In this document: positions 1-6,128 of the stretch, one piece after another
Layout of the letters: every line of letters begins with the position of its first letter
Position numbering within the stretch: the stretch's first letter is position 1
From: Thermococcus sp.
GTDB lineage: Archaea > Methanobacteriota_B > Thermococci > Thermococcales > Thermococcaceae
Direction: 5' to 3'
Assembly: GCA_015522395.1 (NCBI GenBank)
Contig: WAMH01000204.1
Location: 1-7,223, forward strand
Length of the DNA: 7,223 nt
The notes under the pieces: model-generated
Told to the model about the DNA's origin: nothing
The model's database searches: none
The model's input: only the letters and a program-made list of their open reading frames with translations
Position numbers and translations under genes: made by a program

Positions 1-152
1 ATTTTGTCCATTCCCTTGGGGCCGAGAGTGGTTCTAACGGTTTCTGCTATGATTCTCGCGGCAAGAATGTTGAGTCTCTGCGCGTCTTTTCCAACGTACC
101 TCTGGGTTCCCTCCGGCAGAATAACAACAGGCTGTCCGCTTAACTGTGCCAT
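1..152 (-). CDS. Thermosome (group II chaperonin) subunit, N-terminal 50 residues, cut by left window edge
   Basis: Thermosome subunits assemble into a double-ring ATP-dependent folding chamber in the archaeal cytosol, homologous to eukaryotic CCT/TCP-1. The 50 residues visible begin MAQLSGQPVVILPEGTQ, the N-terminus I know from Thermococcus/Pyrococcus chaperonins, and reach TLGPKGMDK at residues 42-50, the conserved ATP-phosphate-binding segment of group II chaperonins. The start ATG (150-152) has a GGAGG ribosome binding site 8 nt upstream and a TATA-like promoter further up. Full family members are about 545 residues, so roughly nine tenths of the gene lies left of the window. The gene is divergent from bud32. 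Thermococcales often have two paralogous subunits (alpha, beta); the visible part does not let me say which this is. Confidence 0.96.
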   Translation of the reverse strand, partial: MAQLSGQPVVILPEGTQRYVGKDAQRLNILAARIIAETVRTTLGPKGMDK

Positions 153-160
153 TTCACATT

Positions 161-165
161 CCTCC
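161..165 (-). promoter_or_regulatory. Ribosome binding site of the thermosome gene
   Basis: On the minus strand GGAGG lies 8 nt before the ATG at 150-152. An ATG directly after this GGAGG is followed at once by TGA, so it cannot be the start; this fixes the thermosome start at 152. Confidence 0.85.
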
Positions 166-200
166 ATCTAACTTTTTTGCAGAAACACTTCGTCAGTATT

Positions 201-216
201 CTATAAAAGTTTTTCG
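201..216 (-). promoter_or_regulatory. Probable TATA box and BRE of the thermosome gene
   Basis: On the minus strand this reads CGAAAAACTTTTATAG: a purine-rich BRE-like stretch (210-216) followed by a TATA-like CTTTTATAG (201-209). With the usual archaeal spacing of about 25 nt, transcription would begin near 175-180, giving a short leader that still contains the GGAGG at 161-165. Thermosome genes are typically strong and heat-induced. I see no operator that I can match with confidence to a known heat-shock regulator site. Confidence 0.6.
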
Positions 217-323
217 ATTAAATTTTCTAATAAACTTGATTTTTATGGATTAAATAACAAAAATTTGTTGTAAATATAGAACAAAGGGCTAAAACGTTGA
301 CCGAGTATTGGGAGTTGGCAGGG

Positions 324-1001
324 GTGGAGAACGTGGAGCTGATAAAACAGGGGGCTGAGGCGAAGATCTATCTGGCTGACTTTTCGGAGTTCTTCGGTGC
401 CGACCTGCTCCCGGGCGAGAGGGTCGTAGTTAAGCACAGAATCCCTAAGAGGTACAGAATAAGGGAGATAGACGAGAAGCTGAGGAAGGAGCGAACCGTT
501 CGGGAGGCAAGAGTGCTCCACAGGGCAAAGAAGTTCGGGGTGAATTGTCCCCACGTCTACGAGGTTGACCTCAGGGACATGAAGATAGCGATGGAGTTCA
601 TAGATGGCCAAAGACTGAAAGAGCTCCTTGAGGCGATCCCCCCGGAAGAGCGGCTGGGCCTGTGCAGGGAGATCGGTAGGCAGGTTGGGAAGCTTCACAG
701 AGCTGGCATAGTCCACGGCGATCTGACGACGAGCAACATGATACTGCGGGATGGCAGGGTTTACATGATAGACTTTGGATTGGCCGAGTTTGACTCAACG
801 CTCGAGGCTAGGGGCGTTGATCTGCACCTCCTCAAAAGGGCGATGGAGAGCACCCACTACACGTGGTTCGAGAGGGGATTTGAGGCCGTCCTTGAAGGCT
901 ACGCCGAGGTTCGTGGGGAGGAAGCCCGGAAGGAAATCGAGGAGAAAATAGGGGAGATAGAGAGCAGGGGAAGATACAGGGAGAGAAGCTGGGTGGGTTA
1001 G
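324..1001 (+). CDS. bud32: Bud32, atypical small serine/threonine kinase/ATPase of the KEOPS complex
   Basis: Bud32 binds Kae1 in KEOPS, the complex that attaches the threonylcarbamoyl group to adenosine 37 of ANN-decoding tRNAs (t6A); it acts as an ATPase/kinase. The N-terminus carries the Bud32-specific LIKQGAEAKIY, which replaces the usual kinase glycine-rich loop. Further elements, counted from the GTG at 324, are Lys37 in VVVKHRIPKRYR, Glu61 of helix C, the catalytic loop HGDLTTSN (131-138, Asp133) and IDFG (Asp150). The basic tail RGRYRERSWVG ends the protein, as is usual in this family. At 225 residues it has normal length. The start is uncertain: TTG 297 adds 9 residues; GTG 324 has GGAG 9 nt upstream; GTG 333 has GGTGG 5 nt upstream and best matches relatives that begin close to LIKQGAEA. 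It stands alone here, not fused to Kae1 as in some methanogens. Confidence 0.95.
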   Translation: MENVELIKQGAEAKIYLADFSEFFGADLLPGERVVVKHRIPKRYRIREIDEKLRKERTVREARVLHRAKKFGVNCPHVYEVDLRDMKIAMEFIDGQRLKELLEAIPPEERLGLCREIGRQVGKLHRAGIVHGDLTTSNMILRDGRVYMIDFGLAEFDSTLEARGVDLHLLKRAMESTHYTWFERGFEAVLEGYAEVRGEEARKEIEEKIGEIESRGRYRERSWVG

Positions 1002-2728
1002 CCCTCTCGAAAGGCCCTAAGAACCCTTTCGAAAATCTCCCTCTCCTTTCCGCGCTTTTTCCTCGCGAGCCTCTCAACTATGAGCTCCGGCGTGCTTCTC
1101 CCGGGTTTTCCAAATATCGGTTGCCTGTTAACTATAAGGTTGAGGCTCCCGTCCAGGCCCTGCGCCTCTATGCCGTCCACCCTCGCGAATGGAAGTTCGG
1201 CCTTCAGGTCCTCCCCGAGGTGAGAGACAATGACAACGTAAAAACCCCTCTCGTGGGCCACCTTGAGGAGTTCTCCAATTATCCTAACCGCTGCACCCGG
1301 CTCGGTTATGGCCTCGAATTCGTCTATGAGTATGAGCTTTCTCCCATCCGTCCGAAGGGCCCTGACGAATGCTCCCAGGGCCGTCTCAAAGGCACCGGCG
1401 CCGTAGGCGCTCCTCTTTTTCCTGAAGAAGAACAACTCATCGAGCGGCTCAATCCACGCCTTTTCGGCCGGAACTGGAAACCCCATGTGCGCTAGAATGG
1501 CTATCTGAGCTGTCAGCTCAAGCAACGACGTCTTCCCACCGCTGTTCGCCCCAGTGAGTATCACGATTCTCTCGTCCTTGATGACCTCCGAACCTGGGGC
1601 GTAGAAGCCCTCAGGCATTTTCCCCACGACGTAGCTGACCGGCTGCGGGTTCTCTATGAAGAGGTGCCTCCCGTTGATGAAGGTTATTCCCCCACCGTGG
1701 ATCCCCGGGAAGGTGAACCCTCCCGTGAACTCCTTGGCCGCCTGGAGGAAGTCGAGCTCATGGACGGTGGAGAGCTCTTCCTTAAGCCTTTGGAGGAGGG
1801 GCATAACTTCTCCTAGTATTTCCCTGCTCCTGAGGTAGAGCTCGACCTTTAGCTCCCTCTCAAGTTCCTCTCTGAGCATTTCAACCCTTTCCGGTGGCAC
1901 GGACACAGGGTACAGCTCCCCCCTTGAGAACAGCTCAACCGTGACCCCGAGTCGTTCGCCCAGTTCCCTTTCGGCTCCGTTTATCAGATCGAGTATGTCC
2001 CCCTCAATCCCGCCGAAGTGCCGGAATATCGCCTCGTAGTTCCTCGCCTTCAGCTCGTCGAGGAAGCCAAGGAGCTCCTTTCCGCTCAGGATGAGGCTGA
2101 ACCTCTCGAGCTTCTCTGATATCCTCTCGTTGAGCTCGCGTTCCTTCTCCGCCACCAGTTCCTCAATGCTGTCGATTGCCTCCTGCCTTTCCATGACGTC
2201 GTCCAGCTTTCGGAGGGCTTTCAGGATGCGGGGCGCAACGCTTTCCCTGCCCGTCAGTTCGCCGATTCTGGCGAGGGCCTCGAGAGTTCTTCTGTTTTCC
2301 CAGAGAGGGAGAACGTAGAGTTCCGGCGCCACCTGCGAGGGGGTTAGCCCAACATCTATCCCGTGGCCAGTCGTGCTAAGAACGAGGGGGTACTCCTCCG
2401 TGTCCTCGATGTTCGGGGTTACCTCGCAGAGGTTCAGTTTCTCCGCCTTTTCCACTTCGGACTCATCAACTACGAGGATTCTATCGTGGAGGAAATCCCT
2501 GCGAAACGTTATGGGCATCACCCTGGAGAGGCAGTCCCTAAGCTCCGGTTTTATCCGTGGAAGGTTTTCCCTGAGGTAATCCTGCCTGCGCAGTATCTCT
2601 TTCGTATCGGAGACGGGTTCAAAGGCATCGAGAAAACGGGAACTCTCCGGAAGGACTAACCTCTTCCTTATCTCCTCCCGGATCGCCCTGTATACGGCCT
2701 TTGCCTCGGGGTTGAGTTTGAGCGCCAT
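998..2728 (-). CDS. MutS-superfamily ATPase without mismatch-recognition domain (archaeal MutS2/MutS5-like)
   Basis: The 576-residue protein has a helical core with long charged helices (about 140-330), matching the lever/clamp region of MutS proteins, followed by a MutS-type ABC ATPase domain (about 385-545). Visible motifs are Walker A GANSGGKTS (393-401), a signature-like segment GAGAFETAL (443-451), Walker B LILIDE (465-470) with D-loop-like residues after it, and the H-loop histidine in VSHLG (His503). There is no N-terminal domain with the Phe-X-Glu mismatch wedge, and no C-terminal Smr nuclease domain as found in bacterial MutS2. A role in classical mismatch repair is therefore unlikely; binding branched or recombination DNA is more plausible, but the substrate is unknown. 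The ATG is the only possible start, because an in-frame TAA lies 15 nt upstream; the nearest Shine-Dalgarno-like GAGGGG is 19 nt away, unusually far. It follows moaC by 31 nt and is probably the last gene of that operon. Confidence 0.9.
   Translation of the reverse strand: MALKLNPEAKAVYRAIREEIRKRLVLPESSRFLDAFEPVSDTKEILRRQDYLRENLPRIKPELRDCLSRVMPITFRRDFLHDRILVVDESEVEKAEKLNLCEVTPNIEDTEEYPLVLSTTGHGIDVGLTPSQVAPELYVLPLWENRRTLEALARIGELTGRESVAPRILKALRKLDDVMERQEAIDSIEELVAEKERELNERISEKLERFSLILSGKELLGFLDELKARNYEAIFRHFGGIEGDILDLINGAERELGERLGVTVELFSRGELYPVSVPPERVEMLREELERELKVELYLRSREILGEVMPLLQRLKEELSTVHELDFLQAAKEFTGGFTFPGIHGGGITFINGRHLFIENPQPVSYVVGKMPEGFYAPGSEVIKDERIVILTGANSGGKTSLLELTAQIAILAHMGFPVPAEKAWIEPLDELFFFRKKRSAYGAGAFETALGAFVRALRTDGRKLILIDEFEAITEPGAAVRIIGELLKVAHERGFYVVIVSHLGEDLKAELPFARVDGIEAQGLDGSLNLIVNRQPIFGKPGRSTPELIVERLARKKRGKEREIFERVLRAFREG
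1007..1060 (+). terminator. Possible 3' end signal of bud32: 8-bp hairpin followed by a T5 tract
   Basis: TCGAAAGG (1007-1014) and CCTTTCGA (1025-1032) form a perfect 8-bp stem with a 10-nt loop, starting 6 nt after the bud32 stop. A TTTTT run follows at 1056-1060. Archaeal termination usually relies on T tracts more than on hairpins, and the whole element lies inside the last codons of the convergent MutS-like gene, where it also encodes protein. It could therefore be chance; RNA 3'-end data would decide. Confidence 0.3.
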
Positions 2729-2759
2729 CGTTGGGTTGGTCGGTTATCCCCTCAAAAAC

Positions 2760-3227
2760 CTACCGGGCCTTTACCTTCTCCACGACGTGGATGTTTTCGA
2801 TCCTCGTCACCGGGTACTGCCCGTTCTCGTCCTTCTCAACAGCCTTTACCATGTCCCATACCGTCAGGAGCGCCACGCTAACGCCGGTCAGGGCCTCCAT
2901 CTCCACCCCAGTTTTGTATGTCGCGCGGACCTCGCAGGTGGCCTCTATGTAGTCCTCTCCGAACTCGAAGGTTATGTCCACACCGGTGAGCGGTATCGGG
3001 TGGCAGAGGGGAATCAGCTCCGGCGTCTTCTTCACCGCTAAAATCCCCGCTATCTGCGCCGCGGCTATGACATTCCCCTTCTTGGTTTTGCCCGCCTTTA
3101 TGAGCTCGATGGTTTCGGGTCTGAGGTAGATTCGGCCCTTCGCTATCGCCTTCCTGAAGACCTCGCTCTTGTGGCCCACTTCGACCATCTTGACGCCCTT
3201 CTCATCAACGTGAGTGAGTTCCCTCAT
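2760..3227 (-). CDS. moaC: MoaC, cyclic pyranopterin monophosphate synthase
   Basis: MoaC works with MoaA in the first step of molybdenum/tungsten cofactor synthesis, turning the GTP-derived 3',8-cyclo intermediate into cyclic pyranopterin monophosphate in the cytosol. The 155-residue length is typical. The conserved family segments are all present: KKGNVIAAAQIAGI (49-62), LIPLCHPIPL (71-80), TGVEMEALTGVSVALLTVWD (106-125). By analogy with the E. coli enzyme the active-site residues are Lys50, His76, Glu109, Glu111, Asp125 and Lys128, and all are there. The ATG start has GGGGGG 6 nt upstream. In Thermococcales the cofactor would mainly serve tungsten enzymes such as aldehyde:ferredoxin oxidoreductases (family knowledge, not seen here). 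The gene follows rtcB by 26 nt; no other cofactor gene is in the window. Confidence 0.97.
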   Translation of the reverse strand: MRELTHVDEKGVKMVEVGHKSEVFRKAIAKGRIYLRPETIELIKAGKTKKGNVIAAAQIAGILAVKKTPELIPLCHPIPLTGVDITFEFGEDYIEATCEVRATYKTGVEMEALTGVSVALLTVWDMVKAVEKDENGQYPVTRIENIHVVEKVKAR

Positions 3228-3253
3228 CCGAAACCCCCCGATGAAGTTGAAAG

Positions 3254-6067
3254 TCAGCCCTTCGCGACCCCCATCGGGCGCATCCTCGCTACGAGGTTCG
3301 CTATTCCCGCCTCGTGGACGACGTTGACAACGTTGTCAACGCTCTTATACGCTCCAGGAGCTTCCTCCGCAACCACGCGGAGTGAAGCGGCCCTCACATA
3401 GATGCCCCTCTGCATCAGCTCGTTCCTCAGTTTATCGCCGCGGTACTGCCTCGTTGCGGCCTTCCTGCTGAGGAGCCTTCCGGCGCCGTGGCAGCTCGAA
3501 CCGAAAGTTTCGCGCATCGAACCTTCGGCTCCAGCCAAGACGTAGCTGGCCGTTCCCATCGAGCCCGGAATAAGGACAGGCTGGCCAACGTCGCGGTACG
3601 CTTTGGGCACGTCCGGGTGTCCTGCAGGGAACGCCCTCGTGGCTCCCTTTCTGTGGACGACGACCTTCACCTTTCTTCCATCAACCTCGTGCTCCTCAAC
3701 CTTGGCTATGTTGTGTGCCACATCGTAGACGATGCCCATCTCCATGTCCTCGGCTTTTCTCTTAAAGACCTCCTCGAAGCTCTCCCTGACCCAGTGGGTT
3801 ATCATCTGCCTGTTGGCCCAGGCGAAGTTTGCCGCTGCCTTCATCGCGCTGAAGTACCTCTGCCCCTCCTCAGTCTGGAAGGGGACACTGACGAGTTCGC
3901 GGTCAGGCCAGGGCACGTTGTACTTCCTGTTGACCTTCTCCATTATCCTGAGGTAGTCGCTCGCGACCTGGTGGCCGAGACCCCTGCTTCCGGTGTGAAC
4001 CATCACAACAACCTGTCCCTCGAAGAGGCCGTAGGCTTCCGCAATCTCCTCGTCGAATATCTTGTCAACAACCTGAACCTCGAGGAAGTGGTTTCCTGAG
4101 CCGAGGGAGCCGAGCTGAGGAGCACCTCTCTGCTTCGCCTTCTGACTGACCGCGTTTGGATCCGCCCCTTCCATCCTTCCGCCTTCCTCGAGGTGCTCTA
4201 AGTCCTCCTTCCAGCCGTAGCCGTTGTCGACGGCCCACTTGGCGCCGTCCGCTAATACATCGTCCAGCTGCGTCCAGTGGAGCCTCACGCGCCCCTTGCT
4301 TCCAAGGCCAGAGGGCACGTTCTTGAAGAGCGTGTCGACGAGCTCCTTGATTTTTGGCCTGACCTCCTTCTCGGTGAGGTTCGTTCTGATGAGGCGGACG
4401 CCGCAGTTGTGAACGACAACGCCGTTGGCTATGAAGTTGTGGGCCTTGTGGTAGACACCAACGTCGTAGAGCTTTTTGGAGTCACTTTTTATCCTCTTAA
4501 CTTCAACTACCGGGTCAAGCACGAAGCCACCTTCAAGTCCATAGGCTTTGAGGAAGCTCTCGAAGTCGGGCAGAAGTTCTCTCATCTTTCTGTTTCTCTG
4601 AACTAAGTTGCTTTCTGAGATGCTGTTTCCTATCACAATTTTCCTTCTCAAGTATTCTGCAAAGATCAGTGCATAGGGCTTCTGGGCAGTGTATTCGTAG
4701 CCAATCCTGGAGAGGAAGTTGTAAATCTCCCTCGTGTTGGAGTATATTACAAGCCTGTACATTACCCGGTTGTCATATTCTTTGACCTTTCTCACGTGGG
4801 AAGTGATTTCAAACTCTGCCAGCAGTTCTTTAATTGAATTTAGGAATCTCACAAGGCTTTCTTCGAGTTCTTTGGTCTTAACCGCAGTTAGGGATATGGA
4901 ATTTGGTGTGTACTTGTACTCATCTGAAATTAATCTCGGCTTGCTCCCGTCTGCACCGAAAAATCCCGCCAGGAAGTTTCTCTTAACCCATTTTGGAGCC
5001 TTTTTGATCCACTCAGGAACGTCGAAGTCAACGTCAGTTTTCTTGCCCACTGGGGCGCCCAGCTTGATGAGGAGTTTTGAAAACGCCTTTGAGGTGACCT
5101 TTATCGAGTACTCAGTCCCCGTGGTCTCAAACTCCCCCCATGCAGTCTTGATGTTTTCCCTTCTGGTTCTCTTGTAGACTCTGGAGGCTCTGATGTTGAA
5201 GTAGAACTCAATGTCCTTCCTAAGGGCTTCCAGTCCTCCTTCGTCTCCGTAGAAGACTGTGATTATCCTTTCCCTTCCGTTTTTCTCACGGTAAATGTCA
5301 AAGGATCCGTCGCCTATAAAGTATCCCAGTATCCTCGCCAGAATTCCAATTCTTGGGTCGTCCATTCTCAATGGAAGCAGTCCTCTCTCTTCCAAGTACT
5401 TGATCAGCTGTCTGTCCTCGTTTTTGAAATCTTCCCTAGTTAAAAGAACCCTTGGTTCTAGTTCTTCGTACTCGACTCCCTCGAATGGATAGACTGCTAC
5501 CAAATCACCGGGCTTTAAGTCCTCCGCCTTTATGTACCCGTTCTCAGTAAGTATTGGGTGGTCTCCGGAGGCCTTAAGAACCCTTCCACTTGCGAGTTTT
5601 ATTTCGTATATCTCCTCGTCAGTGTCTCTCTCCGCGACCAACATTATTCTGGAGTGATCGTTGTGGCCCTCCTTTGCGTCATAAACCTTTAGTGGAACCC
5701 TTTTGAATGATTTGGGTAGATCCTTTACCCGAATCTTGAATCCCAAATCACTTATGACCTCAGTTTCTTCGTGGAGACAATTCACATCGTATCCCACGCC
5801 TCCGGGGCTTATTATGCCCTCCTTTACGTCAAAGGCGGCCACTCCACCGATTGGGAAGCCGTAGCCCTGATGTCCGTCCGGCATTACGATGGAGTACTTG
5901 TAGATGCCCGGGAGCATCGCAACGTTCGCCGCCTGCTCCAGCGTCCTGTCGTTCCTCATCTTCTCTATGAGCGCGTCGTCAGCGTAAACTCTCCCCGGAA
6001 CCCTCATGCGCTTGTCGAACTTCGGTATCTCCCAGCGGATTTTGTCAATTCTCTTCAGTGGGACCAT
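3254..6067 (-). CDS. rtcB: RtcB, RNA-splicing ligase (3'-phosphate/5'-OH), precursor with an intein
   Basis: RtcB joins RNA 2',3'-cyclic phosphate or 3'-phosphate ends to 5'-OH ends using GTP and Mn2+, mainly tRNA exon halves after intron cleavage. The 937-residue precursor consists of a 96-residue N-extein, a 458-residue intein and a 383-residue C-extein, giving a 479-residue mature enzyme, close to the 481 I recall for the P. horikoshii protein. In mature numbering the active site is complete: Asp94 (GYDVN) and Cys97 as metal ligands, Asn201 and His202 (GSGNHFLEV), His233 (VMVHTGSRG), His327 (YDVAHN), and the guanylylated His402 (SSCHGAGR). The ATG at 6065-6067 has GGAGG 9 nt upstream and a TATA-like box above it. 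rtcB heads a probable operon with moaC and the MutS-like gene. Archease, the usual RtcB activator, is not in the window. Confidence 0.97.
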   Translation of the reverse strand: MVPLKRIDKIRWEIPKFDKRMRVPGRVYADDALIEKMRNDRTLEQAANVAMLPGIYKYSIVMPDGHQGYGFPIGGVAAFDVKEGIISPGGVGYDVNCLHEETEVISDLGFKIRVKDLPKSFKRVPLKVYDAKEGHNDHSRIMLVAERDTDEEIYEIKLASGRVLKASGDHPILTENGYIKAEDLKPGDLVAVYPFEGVEYEELEPRVLLTREDFKNEDRQLIKYLEERGLLPLRMDDPRIGILARILGYFIGDGSFDIYREKNGRERIITVFYGDEGGLEALRKDIEFYFNIRASRVYKRTRRENIKTAWGEFETTGTEYSIKVTSKAFSKLLIKLGAPVGKKTDVDFDVPEWIKKAPKWVKRNFLAGFFGADGSKPRLISDEYKYTPNSISLTAVKTKELEESLVRFLNSIKELLAEFEITSHVRKVKEYDNRVMYRLVIYSNTREIYNFLSRIGYEYTAQKPYALIFAEYLRRKIVIGNSISESNLVQRNRKMRELLPDFESFLKAYGLEGGFVLDPVVEVKRIKSDSKKLYDVGVYHKAHNFIANGVVVHNCGVRLIRTNLTEKEVRPKIKELVDTLFKNVPSGLGSKGRVRLHWTQLDDVLADGAKWAVDNGYGWKEDLEHLEEGGRMEGADPNAVSQKAKQRGAPQLGSLGSGNHFLEVQVVDKIFDEEIAEAYGLFEGQVVVMVHTGSRGLGHQVASDYLRIMEKVNRKYNVPWPDRELVSVPFQTEEGQRYFSAMKAAANFAWANRQMITHWVRESFEEVFKRKAEDMEMGIVYDVAHNIAKVEEHEVDGRKVKVVVHRKGATRAFPAGHPDVPKAYRDVGQPVLIPGSMGTASYVLAGAEGSMRETFGSSCHGAGRLLSRKAATRQYRGDKLRNELMQRGIYVRAASLRVVAEEAPGAYKSVDNVVNVVHEAGIANLVARMRPMGVAKG
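4406..5779 (-). mobile_element. RtcB intein with LAGLIDADG homing endonuclease
   Basis: This in-frame 458-codon element excises itself from the RtcB precursor by protein splicing. Splicing motifs: Cys1 (CLHEETEVIS) at the upstream junction after GGVGYDVN; block B with SGDHPI (71-76); and the C-terminal segment HNFIANGVVVHN (447-458) with penultimate His457 and terminal Asn458, followed by Cys+1 of the C-extein. The middle carries two dodecapeptide motifs, LGYFIGDGSF (151-160, nt about 5300-5329) and LAGFFGADGS (270-279, nt about 4943-4972); the acidic residues Asp157 and Asp277 are kept, so the endonuclease looks intact. The DNA is richer in A+T than the exteins: one 60-base line of the intein (4621-4680) counts 24 G+C, against 38 for an extein line (3421-3480). 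This fits spread by homing between related archaea. The insertion site is one I recall from Pyrococcus RtcB inteins. Confidence 0.96.
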
Positions 6068-6076
6068 CCTCTCACC

Positions 6077-6081
6077 CCTCC
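6077..6081 (-). promoter_or_regulatory. Ribosome binding site of rtcB
   Basis: GGAGG on the minus strand lies 9 nt before the ATG at 6065-6067. A GTG closer to the GGAGG is out of frame with RtcB, so the ATG is the supported start. Confidence 0.8.
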
Positions 6082-6091
6082 TTTAGGTCGC

Positions 6092-6115
6092 CCTAAAATT
6101 ATTTTAAGGTTTCGA
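6092..6115 (-). promoter_or_regulatory. Probable promoter (BRE/TATA) of the rtcB-moaC-mutS-like operon
   Basis: On the minus strand a BRE-like CGAAACC is followed by TTAAAATAA (6099-6107), within the 61-nt gap between the PUA-like gene and rtcB. Usual spacing puts the transcription start near 6076-6082, so the leader would be only about 10-15 nt and begin near the GGAGG. The TATA word overlaps a near-palindrome at 6092-6109, CCTAAAAT-T-ATTTTaAGG, which could be an operator or just a consequence of AT-rich sequence. Read-through from the methyltransferase pair upstream is also possible. Confidence 0.5.
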
Positions 6116-6128
6116 GGGACACCTTTGA

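Larger units (their letters stand above)
153..323. other. Divergent intergenic promoter region between the thermosome gene and bud32
   Basis: This stretch of about 170 bases contains no gene that I can support. It is clearly AT-rich compared with the coding DNA around it. It holds the thermosome promoter and ribosome binding site on the minus strand, and several TATA-like words for the plus strand, such as TTAAATAA at 250-257 and GTAAATATA at 270-278. A 14-bp inverted repeat, AACAAA-AA-TTTGTT, lies at 256-269 between those two words. If the 270-278 box is used, transcription of bud32 would start near 300, downstream of the TTG codon at 297, which favours the internal GTG starts of bud32. Confidence 0.6.

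Noticed and set aside
216..255. Direct repeat GATTAAAT at 216-223 and 248-255, 32 nt apart
   Set aside because: The spacing is about three helical turns, but an 8-base AT-rich word repeated in an AT-rich promoter region is easily due to chance.
153..323. Possible C/D box guide RNA in the intergenic region
   Set aside because: I looked for RUGAUGA and CUGA boxes in a suitable arrangement and found no convincing pair.
243..716. 157-codon minus-strand frame opposite bud32
   Set aside because: It is antisense to the conserved kinase motifs and would run into the thermosome promoter region.
3488..4099. 203-codon open frame on the plus strand opposite rtcB
   Set aside because: It lies entirely antisense to the strongly conserved RtcB C-extein, shows no recognisable domain and has no ribosome binding site that I can see. 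Long antisense frames are common in GC-rich coding DNA.
3254..6067. RtcB as a novel large protein with an inserted regulatory domain
   Set aside because: The insert has Cys1, the His-Asn end, Cys+1, block B and LAGLIDADG motifs, so it is an intein and is removed from the mature protein.
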